This document shows, one piece after another, positions 55,214-64,000 of a DNA stretch of 64,000 bases. The DNA is from Sphingobium cloacae (lineage in GTDB: Bacteria; Pseudomonadota; Alphaproteobacteria; Sphingomonadales; Sphingomonadaceae). A program made the translations under genes and the position numbers. Below the pieces are notes generated by a model. It saw nothing but the letters and a program-made list of their open reading frames with translations. It ran no database searches and had not been told where the DNA came from. The DNA lies in contig NZ_AP017655.1 of the NCBI RefSeq assembly GCF_002355855.1, forward strand, positions 2,385,501 to 2,449,500, read 5' to 3'. How positions within the stretch are numbered: the first letter of the stretch is position 1; the number at the start of each line of letters is the position of its first letter.

Positions 55214-56635
55214 ATGGACGATCATCAATCAAAACAGGCGACCCCATCGACGTCCGAGACGTCGAGCGACGCCTACCGCACGTTCAACCCCGCCACCGGT
55301 GAACTGGTGAAGGTCTTCCCAACGCTCGCGGACGCCGAGGCGGATGCCTTGCTTTCGCGCGCCGACGAGGCGTTTTCATCCTGGCGCTCACAGCCGGTGG
55401 CGCGTCGCGTCGAGCTCTTCCTCACCCTTGCCGACCTTCTGGACGCCAATCTCGACCGGATCGCCCGCCAAGTGACGATCGACATGGGCAAGCCGCTGGC
55501 GCAGTCGAAGATGGAAGCTCAACTCGGCCCGGCGATCCTGCGATACTACGCCGAACACGCCGAGAAGCTGCTGGCGGGCACGGATGTCGCCCTGGCCGGT
55601 TTTTCAAAGGTCTATACACGTCGCGAGCCGATCGGTGTCGTCGTCGCCATCGAGCCCTGGAACGGCCCGGTCTATCAGGCGGTTCGCGCCATCGCGCCAA
55701 ACCTGATGGTGGGCAATACTGTAATCCTGAAACCGGCCGAGATCGTTGCGGGAACCACGCTGATCCTCGACGAACTGTTCGCAGAAGCCGGCTTCCCCCC
55801 GTTCGTCTATCAGACGGCGCTCGCCTCTCGCGAGCAGATATCAAGCTTCATCGCCGATCCGCGCGTCCGGGCCGTGACGCTCACAGGATCTGATCGCGCC
55901 GGCGCGTCGATTGGCGAACAGGCCGGTCGCAACATCAAGCCGGCGGTGCTTGAACTCGGCGGGTCGGACGCCTTCATCGTGCTTGATTCCGCCGATATCG
56001 CGGCGGCAGCGGGGATGGGAGCGGTCTGCCGCCTTGCCCTGGGAGGCCAGGTCTGCGTTTCGCCGAAGCGCGTGATCGTCACCGAGAAGGTCGCCGACGA
56101 CTTCATCCGCCAATACACTGAGGTCTTCGCCAGTCAGAAGGTCGGCGATCCGTTCGATGCCGAGACGACACTTGGTCCGTTGTCGAGCCTTGCCGCCGCC
56201 GACGGTCTTCAGGCGCAATACCAGGACGCGATCGACAAGGGCGCAACAGTGCTCCTGCCGGGCGGCCGGATGGCGGGCGAAGGCGCCTTCTTCAAGCCCG
56301 CCGTGCTGACCGGCATCACGCCCGACATGCGCCTCTACTACGAGGAAGCCTTTGGCCCCCTGGGCCTCATATTCCGGGTGCCGGACGCGGACGCCGCCAT
56401 CGCCCTCGCCAACGATACCAAATATGGCCTCGGTGGCACCGTCTATGGGCAGGATCTCGATGAGGCTCGCCGTGTTGCGCAAGCGCTCGACACCGGCATG
56501 GTCGGCATCAACCAATATCTCGGCGCGCCGATCGAGATTCCGTTCGGAGGAACCAAGTCATCCGGCGTCGGTCGGGAACTCGGGTTGAGCGGCATGGACG
56601 CCTTCTCCAACATCAAGACATATGCGGTTGCCTGA
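55214..56635 (+). CDS. Aldehyde dehydrogenase family protein
   Basis: NAD(P)-dependent aldehyde dehydrogenase of 473 residues, closest by eye to succinate-semialdehyde type enzymes. Conserved elements are IEPWNGPVYQAVRAIAPNL with the oxyanion Asn, LKPAEIVAGTT, LTGSDRAG, the catalytic Glu in LELGGSD (247) and the catalytic Cys in GGQVC (281), then EEAFGPLGLIFRV. Start at 55214, 128 bases after the alcohol dehydrogenase. Together the two would turn an alcohol into an acid; the substrate is unknown. Confidence 0.9.
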   Translation: MDDHQSKQATPSTSETSSDAYRTFNPATGELVKVFPTLADAEADALLSRADEAFSSWRSQPVARRVELFLTLADLLDANLDRIARQVTIDMGKPLAQSKMEAQLGPAILRYYAEHAEKLLAGTDVALAGFSKVYTRREPIGVVVAIEPWNGPVYQAVRAIAPNLMVGNTVILKPAEIVAGTTLILDELFAEAGFPPFVYQTALASREQISSFIADPRVRAVTLTGSDRAGASIGEQAGRNIKPAVLELGGSDAFIVLDSADIAAAAGMGAVCRLALGGQVCVSPKRVIVTEKVADDFIRQYTEVFASQKVGDPFDAETTLGPLSSLAAADGLQAQYQDAIDKGATVLLPGGRMAGEGAFFKPAVLTGITPDMRLYYEEAFGPLGLIFRVPDADAAIALANDTKYGLGGTVYGQDLDEARRVAQALDTGMVGINQYLGAPIEIPFGGTKSSGVGRELGLSGMDAFSNIKTYAVA

Positions 56636-56872
56636 AATTGCCGCGCCCGGGCCGAGACAATCTCTCGACCCGGGTACCTTCCGCCGGTATGCAGGTAGAT
56701 CACACGAGGTCTGTAAGTGCCGCGGCGGCCGCCGGGCTCACCGCCACTCGCAACAGGATCGGGCAATTTGCATGCTCATCTACAATCGACCGGCCGAGCT
56801 CACTATCTCAGAGGATGAAAGCGGAGGTTCCAACGATATGGGCGTTGCGCTCATAGAGGCTTGAGCGAGAAA

Positions 56873-57868
56873 ATGTCTAACCAAACATGGAACAAGGATG
56901 TCAACGGGGCTTTGCTGGAGGCCATTCGTGAACGGATGGCCCAGGTCATAACCCGTCATCTGGGACAAAGGCCGTCAAGCGACACTTGCATATCCGGGCT
57001 ATCCGTACATCGGCAAACATCCCCGTTCGGACCCAAGTCGTATTTCTTCGAGCCTTCGTTCACGTTCACGGTCCGGGGGATGAAGCGCGTTGTCCTGGGC
57101 GATGAGACTTACGCCTACGATCAGTCCCATTTTCTGCTGACGGCCGTCAACCTGCCTACGGTGATGCAGGTTTTACAGGCATCGGACGAACATCCCTACA
57201 TGTGCATCATGCAGAAGATCGATCTGGAACTCGCCCGCTCGCTGATGACGGAGATGGACACGCATCGGGGGGAAGGTTCAGCGGAAGATGCCGGCCTGGT
57301 GCTCGGTCCAGTGACCATGCCGCTCGCTGCGGCGACGATGAATCTGGTCGATCTGATCGAGACGCCGCAGGACGCACCTTTTCTGGCGCAGTCCATCCAG
57401 CGGGAAATCCTGTTCCGCCTGCTGACGAGCCCTGTGGGCGGCCGCCTGCGTCAGGCGGTGCAGGTCGGAACGCGAACCAATGGCATCTCGAAGGCGATCC
57501 GCTGGATTCGCGATCATTTCGTCGAGCCGTTGCGCGTTCAGGATCTGGCGGAAATCGCCCGCATGGGCGAGTCGACATTTCATCATCATTTCCGTGCGCT
57601 CACCACGATGAGTCCGCTTCAATATCAGAAGCAGTTGCGCTTGCACGAGGCGCGCCGACTTATGATCAATGACAGGATGGACGCGAGTCTGGCCGCCCAT
57701 CGGGTCGGTTACGAGAGCGCGACGCAGTTCAATCGCGAATATCGTCGCCTGTTCGGCGCTCCACCCAAACGCGACATCCGATCCATTACCTTCTCCGATC
57801 GAGAGTTTTTCGACGAAGGGTTTCCGGTGATCGGGGGGCCGCAATCGGGATCAGCAACGTTGCAATGA
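56873..57868 (+). CDS. AraC-family transcriptional regulator
   Basis: Regulator of 331 residues. The N-terminal part (AraC_N type, about 30-190) probably binds an effector. The C-terminal double helix-turn-helix shows ISKAIRWIRDHFVEPLRVQDLAEIARMGESTFHHHFRALTTMSPLQYQK and the second helix in RVGYESATQFNREYRRLFGAPPKRD (motif break: read from several short stretches). Start at ATG 56873 (a TTG at 56861 is also in frame). It sits after the dehydrogenase pair and may control it. Confidence 0.88.
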   Translation: MSNQTWNKDVNGALLEAIRERMAQVITRHLGQRPSSDTCISGLSVHRQTSPFGPKSYFFEPSFTFTVRGMKRVVLGDETYAYDQSHFLLTAVNLPTVMQVLQASDEHPYMCIMQKIDLELARSLMTEMDTHRGEGSAEDAGLVLGPVTMPLAAATMNLVDLIETPQDAPFLAQSIQREILFRLLTSPVGGRLRQAVQVGTRTNGISKAIRWIRDHFVEPLRVQDLAEIARMGESTFHHHFRALTTMSPLQYQKQLRLHEARRLMINDRMDASLAAHRVGYESATQFNREYRRLFGAPPKRDIRSITFSDREFFDEGFPVIGGPQSGSATLQ

Positions 57869-57919
57869 GGTACGGCGGGATGGCAGCGGCCTGTTACGCG
57901 CATGCCCCCCTCATGCAAA

Positions 57920-58351
57920 TCACGCGCGGTCGCCTGGCCTTCCTCTCACGCCGTCGAGCGGCAGATCAGGGGCTCGGCGGGCGCGCTGCAATCGCCGATC
58001 CTTGTCGAGACTGCGCAGGGCTCCGGGAAGAAGGTCTGGCAACGGCGACAGACGGCGACCTGCATGTGCGGGCGCACCAGACCGCGCGCCTTCGCCCTCA
58101 CCAGCAACGGAGCGGCGATCGTGGCGAGGGAGCGGCGAAGCTCGCTCAGTTTTGCCGTGCCCGCAGAGTTCAGGCCGGTGGTTCAGGAAGAGAAGATATC
58201 CCTCGTCATCGCCCGCCCAGTCTTTCGGCAGCGCGTCGAGATTTGCAATGTTGTCCTTGAAGATCGCAATGCCGGGAAGCTTACGATCCGCGAAGTGACG
58301 GGAAAGCGTCATCCGGCTTACGCCAACGCGCGATGCGATTACCAATGACAT
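57920..58351 (-). pseudogene. TetR-family regulator remnant with frameshifts
   Basis: On the minus strand the stretch beginning MSLVIASRVGVSRMTLSRHF (58351 down) reads as a TetR helix-turn-helix. It continues as DRKLPGIAIFKDNIANLDAL and GDDEGYLLFLNHRPEL in the same frame. A different frame then gives LSELRRSLATIAAPLLVRAKARGLVRP (in pieces), typical of a TetR C-terminal helix. The N-terminus is also missing. So the gene is degraded with at least one indel and no intact start. The plus-strand frame 57902-58348 over the same DNA has no recognisable features. Confidence 0.55.
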
Positions 58352-58498
58352 CGCCGCCCCGGAGTTTCCCGAACAGGGAAAACATACCGGGCAGGACGAT
58401 GCCGTCGACGATGACCAACAGCATATGCATGAGCGCGTTCCCCTGTGTCGCGACATTGAACGGACGGACGGCCGCCGTAGCAGACCGTCCATCTGGCC

Positions 58499-59272
58499 TT
58501 ACTTCGTGGTGTAGCCGCCATTGACGAGGATGGTCTGGCCGGTCATCCACCAGCCGTCCGACACCATGAAGCGGATATAGGGGACGATATCCTCGATGTC
58601 GGTGAGGCCGGTCTTCGAGAAGCCGGACAGAGCCGCTGCGGTCTTGTGATAGGCGACGGCGTCGGCGCCTTCGGCCGGATAGAAGAAGGGTGTGTCCATC
58701 GGGCCAGGCCCGATCGCCGTCACGGAAATGCCGCGCTCGCCGAACTCCCTGGAAGCCGCCCGCGTGAAATGCTCGACGGGGGCCTTGGTGCCGGCATAGC
58801 TCGAATAGAAGGGCGTGAAGGCGCCGAGTAGCGAGGTAACGAGCGTCACCAGCTTGCCGTTGTCGTTGAGGTGCTTGCCCGCTTCCTTGATGAAAAAAAA
58901 GGCTGTCTTGGCGTTAACCGCGCTCATCTCGTCATATTCCGCTTCGGATATCTCGACGATCGGCTTCTTCAGCACCTTGCCGACCGTATTGATGGCGATG
59001 TCCGGACGACCGATGGCGGCGACCGTATCCGCGAACAACTTCTCAACGGCGCCTGCTGTGGCAAGGTCTGCCTGTATGGGGATCGCCTCGGCTCCCGCCG
59101 CTTTCACTGCGGCTACTGTCGCATCGGTTTCGGCCTTGGACGCCGCGCTGTTGTAATGGATGGCGATCGCTTTCGCGCCATGCGCCGCGAGATCGCGGGC
59201 GATCAGCCCGCCCAGATTCTTCCCGCCGCCGGCGATGATGACGGTTTTGCCTTTGATGCTGTGGTCGGTCAT
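58499..59272 (-). CDS. SDR-family oxidoreductase
   Basis: Short-chain dehydrogenase/reductase of 257 residues. The cofactor motif reads IAGGGKNLGG (Gly-rich, near 15), the structural region is AINTVGKVL, the catalytic Tyr-x3-Lys is in YSSYAGTKAPVEHF (near 157) and the conserved PGPMDTPF follows. The usual catalytic Ser is in VTSLLG. The substrate is unknown. It is divergent from the LysR gene (139 bases), which suggests control by that regulator. Confidence 0.88.
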   Translation of the reverse strand: MTDHSIKGKTVIIAGGGKNLGGLIARDLAAHGAKAIAIHYNSAASKAETDATVAAVKAAGAEAIPIQADLATAGAVEKLFADTVAAIGRPDIAINTVGKVLKKPIVEISEAEYDEMSAVNAKTAFFFIKEAGKHLNDNGKLVTLVTSLLGAFTPFYSSYAGTKAPVEHFTRAASREFGERGISVTAIGPGPMDTPFFYPAEGADAVAYHKTAAALSGFSKTGLTDIEDIVPYIRFMVSDGWWMTGQTILVNGGYTTK

Positions 59273-59411
59273 GGGGTGGCCTCCTTTGCCGCTTCACGGC
59301 CACACCGGCGACCGCTTTCGTTCGGCAAGCATATCGTCTAGTGGCAGGCGATAAAGCCGATCATTCTAACATCACTTGTCAGGAAAGCGGCACAATCAGG
59401 AAGGCTGCCTC

Positions 59412-60314
59412 TTGGATCGGATCGACCTTTTCCGCATCTTCATCCGAGTCGTCGACTGTTCAAGCTTCACTCGCGCCGCTGATACGCTCGCCGTACCAAG
59501 GTCCTCGGTTTCGGCGGCGGTCCAGGCGCTGGAGGGGCGGGTCGGCGCTCGGCTGCTCAACCGCACCACGCGCAGGGTTTCGCCGACGCAGGACGGCGTC
59601 GCCTTCTACGAGCGCTGCCAACGCGTGATCGCCGACGTCGAGGAGACCGAAAACCTGTTCCGGCAGACAGCTGCCCAACCTTCAGGCAAGCTGCGGATCG
59701 ATGTTCCCGGGCGGATCGGGCGCCTTGTCATTGCACCGGCGCTTCCGGGCTTTCTCGATATGTATCCCAAGATCGACATTGATCTCGGCGTGACCGATCG
59801 CGCCGTGGACCTGATAGAGGACGGCGTCGACTGTGTCGTCCGGGTGGGACCTTTAAGCGATTCCGGTCTGATTTCGCGGCCGATCGGCAAGCTGCCGCTG
59901 ATCAATGTCGCCAGTCCCGCCTATCTGGACCTTCATGGAACGCCGCACATACCAGACGATCTCACGCACCATTGGGCCGTCAATTACGCGTCTCCCTCCA
60001 ATGGACGGGTCGAAGACTGGGAGTGGATCGAAAACGACGCGCTTCGCACGAAGCTGCTGAGCGGGCGTGTCACCGTCAACAGCGCCGAGGCCTATATCGC
60101 CTGTTGTCTGGCCGGTCTCGGATTAATCCAGATCCCGGCTTACGACGTGCGCGCCCATCTCCAGGCAGGCGAACTGGTCGAAGTGATGCCGGATCATCGC
60201 GCCGAGCCACTGCAGATGACCTTGCTCTATCCGCACAGGCAGCATCTCTCGCACCGGCTTCAGGTCTTTGCCGATTGGCTCGAAGCGCTGCTCAAGCGGC
60301 AACTGTTGGAATAG
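59412..60314 (+). CDS. LysR-family transcriptional regulator
   Basis: Regulator of 300 residues with an N-terminal winged helix-turn-helix (about 1-60: DRIDLFRIFIRVVDCSSFTRAADTLAVP, then SSVSAAVQALEGRVGARLL; each read as short stretches) and a C-terminal substrate-binding domain. Start is a TTG at 59412 after AGGAAGG; an ATG frame runs back to 59376. Divergent from the SDR gene, which is the probable target. Effector unknown. Confidence 0.88.
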   Translation: MDRIDLFRIFIRVVDCSSFTRAADTLAVPRSSVSAAVQALEGRVGARLLNRTTRRVSPTQDGVAFYERCQRVIADVEETENLFRQTAAQPSGKLRIDVPGRIGRLVIAPALPGFLDMYPKIDIDLGVTDRAVDLIEDGVDCVVRVGPLSDSGLISRPIGKLPLINVASPAYLDLHGTPHIPDDLTHHWAVNYASPSNGRVEDWEWIENDALRTKLLSGRVTVNSAEAYIACCLAGLGLIQIPAYDVRAHLQAGELVEVMPDHRAEPLQMTLLYPHRQHLSHRLQVFADWLEALLKRQLLE

Positions 60315-60749
60315 GCGGCCACAGGGAAGACGGATCGACGATGACGACGTTTGTCCGGTACCAGAGGGAAATCGGCGGCTAAATGGGTCTTTTAATGACA
60401 GAATGGGGCAAGTTGGCAGGGCGTGCGGGAACCTCAGCCAGAAGCGCAACTACTCAGGAAGTTACTATCTAGCTGATAACAATAGATATAGCTGGATTAT
60501 TTGTGCGGCAATCAGCGATGTCTGGCGGAGATGGAGTCCGCCTAACTAGTATCCAATCGCATTCAGATACTACCAATATTTCTCAGTAAATTGTTGATTT
60601 TTGTGAAGGAGCATCCTTTCATCCGTCCGAATGAGTCTCATTGCGTTCCCATAAAACCGCGCTATTATCGGGGAACGGTTTTGGGAACGATCTGCCTGTG
60701 ATGCCTCTGGGTGATCTTTGGACAGATTTGGTTCCTACAGGGAGCCATT
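60315..60749. other. Gap before integrase with three GGGAACG repeats
   Basis: AT-rich, no gene supported. Three copies of GGGAACG occur just before the integrase: 60671-60677 and 60683-60689 in direct orientation and 60644-60650 inverted (CGTTCCC). Such arrays are typical arm-type integrase sites. No tRNA or tmRNA end was recognised, so the attachment site itself is not identified. Confidence 0.5.
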
Positions 60750-61829
60750 ATGCCGAAGAAGCTCAGCAACGTACTCACCCCCTTGGCGGTGAAGAATGCA
60801 AAGCCCGGTCGTCATGCCGATGGTGGTGGTCTGCATTTGCTGGTGAAGGAAAGCGGTGCCCGGTCATGGGTCTATCGTTTCATGCTCAACGGTAAGTCAC
60901 ACGACATTGGCCTTGGCCCGGCGGGACCGGATGGTATTTCTCTTGCCGACGCCCGCGATGCCCGCGACGCGCTGCGCCTCAAGGTGAAGAGGGGGATTGA
61001 TCCCCTTGAGGAACGCCAGCGGGAGGCCGCTGAGGCCCTTGCGGCTGCTCAGGCGGCACAGGTTGCGGGCATCACGTTCAGGGCCGTGGCGGAAACTTAC
61101 ATCGGCGCGAATGAGGGAAGCTGGCGCAATGACAAGCACCGGCAGCAATGGAAGAACACGCTGGCCACCTATGTCTATCCGGTGATCGGGGACCTTGCCG
61201 TTGCTGAAGTGGCTACCCCACATGTTCTGCAAATCCTTGAGCCGATCTGGAAAGCCAAGGCCGAGACCGCCAGCCGCGTGCGAGGGCGCATGGAAACGAT
61301 CCTTGATGCCGCCAAGGCGCGTGGATACCGCGAAGGCGAAAATCCGGCCCGATGGCGCGGTCATATCGCGCAAATTCTGCCCGCTCGTTCCCGGCTTACG
61401 CGCGGTCATCACAAGGCCATGCCCTATGAGATGATCCCCGCCTTTGTTGGCGCGCTGTGCAAGCGAAAGGCCGTCGCGGCACTAGCGCTGGAATTTACTA
61501 TCCTGACTGCCGCCCGCACTGGGGAAGTGATCGGGGCAACGTGGGATGAAGTCGATCTGGAAAAGGCAATCTGGACCGTCCCGGCCAGCCGGATGAAGGC
61601 GGGCAAGGAACATCGCGTGCCACTGCCCCCCCGCGCGGTAGAGATTTTGAAGTCTACGCAAGAGTTGCGCAAGGAATGGCTGTTCCCGGCGATCAAGGGC
61701 GGGAAAATGTCCGGTATGGCCATGACCATGCTGCTTCGTCGGATGAAAGTGTCAAACGGCGTTCAAAAGGGACCCCCGATCGGCGTCGAAGAGGGACCCC
61801 CTTTTTCGGATATGATGTTGGTTTGTTGA
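60750..61829 (+). pseudogene. P4-type tyrosine integrase, truncated by an IS element
   Basis: Site-specific recombinase fragment. About 333 native residues are intact from MPKKLSNVLTPLAVKNAKPG through the DUF4102 N-terminal domain (about 1-85), the core-binding domain (about 100-190) and the first catalytic Arg in LTAARTGEVIGATW. The rest, including HxxR and the active Tyr, is replaced from 61750 by IS sequence that adds about 27 foreign residues and a stop. So it cannot be catalytic. Start at ATG 60750 after AGGGAGCC. Family: P4/CP4-like integrases of genomic islands. Confidence 0.9.
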
Positions 61830-61925
61830 AGATGGCCTTGCGCTGCGTGCGGCGGAGGGCGGGCGTAGCCCGACCGGAGGCGCGCGCAGCGCAAGATAGA
61901 TTTTTGAAGGCGCCGAAGGTAGCGG

Positions 61926-62657
61926 TCAGCTGCGGTTTTTGAAGCGCCAGCTGTCGTTGCCCGTCTCGATGATATCGCAGTGGTGGGTGACGCGGTCGAG
62001 CAGCGCCGTAGTCATCTTGGGATCCCCGAAGACGGTAGGCCACTCGCCGAAGGCAAGGTTGGTGGTGATGATGACGCTGGTGCGCTCATAAAGCTTGCTG
62101 ATGAGGTGGAACAGCAACTGCCCTCCCGAGCGTGCGAACGGCAGATATCCAAGCTCGTCGAGCACGATCAGATCGAGCCGCGACAGCTGCGCCGCCAGGG
62201 TCCCGCCTTTGCCGATCCGGGTCTCCTCTTCGAGGCGTGTCACCAGATCGACGGTGTTGAAGTAGCGGGCGCGAGCGCCCCTTCGCACGACATTGGCGGT
62301 GATCGCGATGGCGAGGTGGGTCTTGCCTGTCCCCGTGCCGCCGACCAGCACGATATTGCGGCGAGGCGGGAGGAAGGAGCCATCGTGAAGGGAGCGGATC
62401 ATCTCCTCATTGATCGGTGTGCCCTCGAAGCTGAACCGCTCCAGGTCCTTCACCACGGGCAGCCTCGCAGCCGTCATCCGATAGCGGATGGAGGCTGCAT
62501 CCCGGTGGGTCGCCTCAGCACGGAGCAGGTCGGTCAGTATCTCCATGGTGGTGCGCTTGCGCTGGAGGCCGGTGGTGACCGCCTCGTCGAACGCCGCCGC
62601 CATGCCCTTGAGTCCGAGGCCGCGCATCGTGTCGATCATATCATGCCGCTGCATCAT
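61926..62657 (-). CDS. istB: IS21-family helper ATPase IstB
   Basis: AAA+ helper of transposition, 243 residues. Walker [10 protein letters not shown] near residue 98 and Walker [13 protein letters not shown]. The end [12 protein letters not shown] is typical. The ATG at 62657 overlaps the end of istA by 17 bases, so translation is coupled. Intact by eye. Confidence 0.92.
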   Translation of the reverse strand: MMQRHDMIDTMRGLGLKGMAAAFDEAVTTGLQRKRTTMEILTDLLRAEATHRDAASIRYRMTAARLPVVKDLERFSFEGTPINEEMIRSLHDGSFLPPRRNIVLVGGTGTGKTHLAIAITANVVRRGARARYFNTVDLVTRLEEETRIGKGGTLAAQLSRLDLIVLDELGYLPFARSGGQLLFHLISKLYERTSVIITTNLAFGEWPTVFGDPKMTTALLDRVTHHCDIIETGNDSWRFKNRS

Positions 62658-63521
62658 AGCCTCGCAGCAGATCATAGCGGGCACAGTCGGCGAGCGGAGG
62701 ATGCTGCAGCATCCGGTCTTCCGAAGTGACGATGCTGTGGGGTGTCGCCGGCTCGCGGCGCCGGGAGAGGATGTTGAGGATCAGCTCGTCGCTGGCCGTT
62801 CCGTTCGCCAACGCTTCGCGCACGGCAGCCTCTACCGGCTCCAGGCCATCGGTGAGCACCGCCGAGAGGACCCGCACGAACCTGCGATCGGCCTCGTCCC
62901 CGGTGCCGAGCCTTCGCCGTAATCGGTGCAGGGCGGGCGGCAGATCCCAGTCCTGGAACGGTGCGCCGTTACGCAGCGCGCCGGGCTTGTGCGCGAGGAC
63001 CGGCAGATAATGCCAGGGATCGTATATCGTGCGGTTCCGACCGAAGTGGCGCTCATGCTCCCCGACGATCGCATCGCCGCAGCGTATGACGATGCGATCG
63101 GCATAGGAGCGCACCTGAACGGTCCGGCGTGCGGCCGTCGACATGACCGAGTAGCGGTTGCGATCGAAGCTGATGAGGCAGGTGCCGGTGACGGCATGCT
63201 CGCTCTCATGGAAGCCGTCGAACGGTGCCAGGATCGGCTGCAGGGCCGGTCGCTCCATATCCAGCGCCTCGGCGACGGTAATATCCCCGCGTTCGGGATG
63301 GGCATGATGCTCGGCCCAGCGCCGGCACTCGGCCTCCAGCCACCCGTTGAGCTCGGCCAGGCTGGCGAACCGGAGTCGCGGCTGGAAGAAGCGGCCTCGG
63401 ATCGTCTGGACCTGCTGCTCGACCTGGCCCTTCTCCCATCCCGCCGCCGGCGAGCAGGCGGTCGGCTCGACCATGTAATGATCGGTCATGATCAGGAAGC
63501 GGCGGTTGAACACACGCTCCT
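62641..63521 (-). pseudogene. istA: IS21-family transposase IstA, N-terminus missing
   Basis: C-terminal 293 residues or so of the DDE transposase: KERVFNRRFL, VEPTACSPAAGWEKGQVE with the last catalytic Glu, and the Mu-type C-terminal beta barrel (SFDRNRYSVMSTAARRTVQVRS in pieces). The HTH and the two catalytic Asp residues are missing because another IS21 element enters at 63522. The frame continues for 12 codons into that second element (to 63558) by chance. Confidence 0.85.
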
Positions 63522-64000
63522 TGTCAACGGGCACCGAAGATTCCGCAAAAGTGGGCATCTAAAATTCCCTAGTTTGGCGGGAGGGTTTGTGTCGGTGATC
63601 AGCCGTGATGGAGATCGGGCTTTTCCTTTGCTGGCGGGCGGCCGCGCCGTTTCGGCAAGGGCGGCGGGTTGATGGACGGTGCCATGCGCGCATGCTCGGG
63701 CAGGAGGTCGGCGTGCTGTCGCATGCGATAGCTGGAGCCCTCGATCTGGATGACCACAGCGTGGTGAAGAAGGCGGTCGAGCAGCGCGGTGGCCACCACC
63801 GGATCGCCAAAGACATCACCCCATTCGGCGAAGCCGCGGTTGGATGTCAGGATCATGGCACCCTTTTCGTATCGGGCGTTGACGAGCTGGAAGAAGAGAT
63901 TGCCGCCGCCGGGCGTGACGGGAAGATACCCGATCTCGTCGACGACGAGCAGGGAGGATCGGCATAGGAAGCGGATCTTCTCGCGCAACGTGCCCTCGCG
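63522..64000 (-). mobile_element. Second IS21-family element, cut by the window edge
   Basis: Begins TGTCAACGGG at 63522 inside the istA of the first element and carries istB on the minus strand, near this end as in the first. The repeat-like end is less obvious: TCCGCAAAAGTGGGCATC occurs at 63541. The rest of the element is beyond the window. Confidence 0.7.
63599..64000 (-). CDS. istB: IstB-type ATPase of second IS21 element (5' end outside window)
   Basis: About 134 residues of the C-terminal part of IstB: Walker B LLVVDEIGYLPV, FQLVNARYEKGAMILTSNRGF and the C-terminal FGDPVVATALLDRLLHHAVV. Differs from the first element's istB throughout, so it belongs to a different IS. The C-terminal tail is unusually rich in Pro and Lys. 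The frame runs off the right edge. Confidence 0.9.
   Translation of the reverse strand, partial: REGTLREKIRFLCRSSLLVVDEIGYLPVTPGGGNLFFQLVNARYEKGAMILTSNRGFAEWGDVFGDPVVATALLDRLLHHAVVIQIEGSSYRMRQHADLLPEHARMAPSINPPPLPKRRGRPPAKEKPDLHHG

Larger units (their letters stand above)
61750..63521 (-). mobile_element. IS21-family insertion sequence (partial, interrupted)
   Basis: The left end begins TGTCAAACGG at 61750, inside the integrase. It carries two direct repeats of AARAGGGACCCCC (61765-61777 and 61789-61801), 24 bases apart, as usual for IS21 ends. Inside on the minus strand are istB and most of istA. The right part is interrupted at about 63522 by a second IS21 element, so the other end is outside the window. 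Confidence 0.8.

Noticed and set aside
58281..58430. 49-codon minus-strand frame with a hydrophobic start (MHMLLVIVDGIVLPGM)
   Set aside because: Short, overlaps the TetR remnant in another frame, and matches no family I know; could be decayed sequence.

Overview
The window reads as a chromosomal segment of a high-GC alphaproteobacterium of the order Sphingomonadales (Sphingobium/Sphingomonas-like). The evidence is the gene content and gene order: hemC-hemD-mitofilin next to tsaD-gpsA, the rsmB/rpe/heparinase/purH block, a DUF1674 gene beside htpX, COQ9, DUF3572-divK, and the dispersed sphingomonad intergenic repeats. The identification rests on reading the proteins, not on a database search.

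Positions 1-53.2 kb are ordinary core genome, densely packed, with many 4-bp start/stop overlaps. In order it holds: the end of gltX; a hydrolase; the heme operon (mitofilin-like protein, hemD, hemC) divergent from tsaD-gpsA; a Wzx-type flippase; an adenosine kinase; queG; an ABC exporter pair; purH; a heparinase-family protein, rpe, a broken PAS gene, rsmB and htpX; a short sdhAF4-like gene; galU; ssb; feoAB; COQ9; an old yellow enzyme; the riboflavin genes ribE-ribB-ribH; prfC; metX-metW; hisC-tyrA; plsC-ydcF-ftsX-ftsE; a run of small housekeeping genes up to DUF3572 and divK; phoX behind a likely PHO box; rpmG; a GDT1-type transporter; and dps with a strong terminator.

From about 53.2 kb to the right edge the region is accessory. 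It starts with a frameshifted DUF6429 gene. A catabolic-looking set follows: zinc alcohol dehydrogenase, aldehyde dehydrogenase, AraC regulator, TetR remnant, SDR oxidoreductase and LysR regulator. Then comes a P4-type tyrosine integrase cut short by an IS21-family element, whose own istA is interrupted by a second IS21-family element that runs off the window.

The most unusual core feature is the riboflavin operon. Its ribB product carries an N-terminal helix-turn-helix domain and a C-terminal GTP cyclohydrolase II-like domain that has lost all three zinc cysteines. The gap in front of this gene holds three copies of one AATCACATT-type half-site in a palindromic arrangement. This suggests an enzyme that may bind its own operator. 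Other items of note are a transcription terminator squeezed between any possible promoter and rpmG, a PAS gene with two compensating frameshifts, and the mitofilin homologue in the heme operon. No rRNA or tRNA gene, CRISPR array or known riboswitch was recognised.
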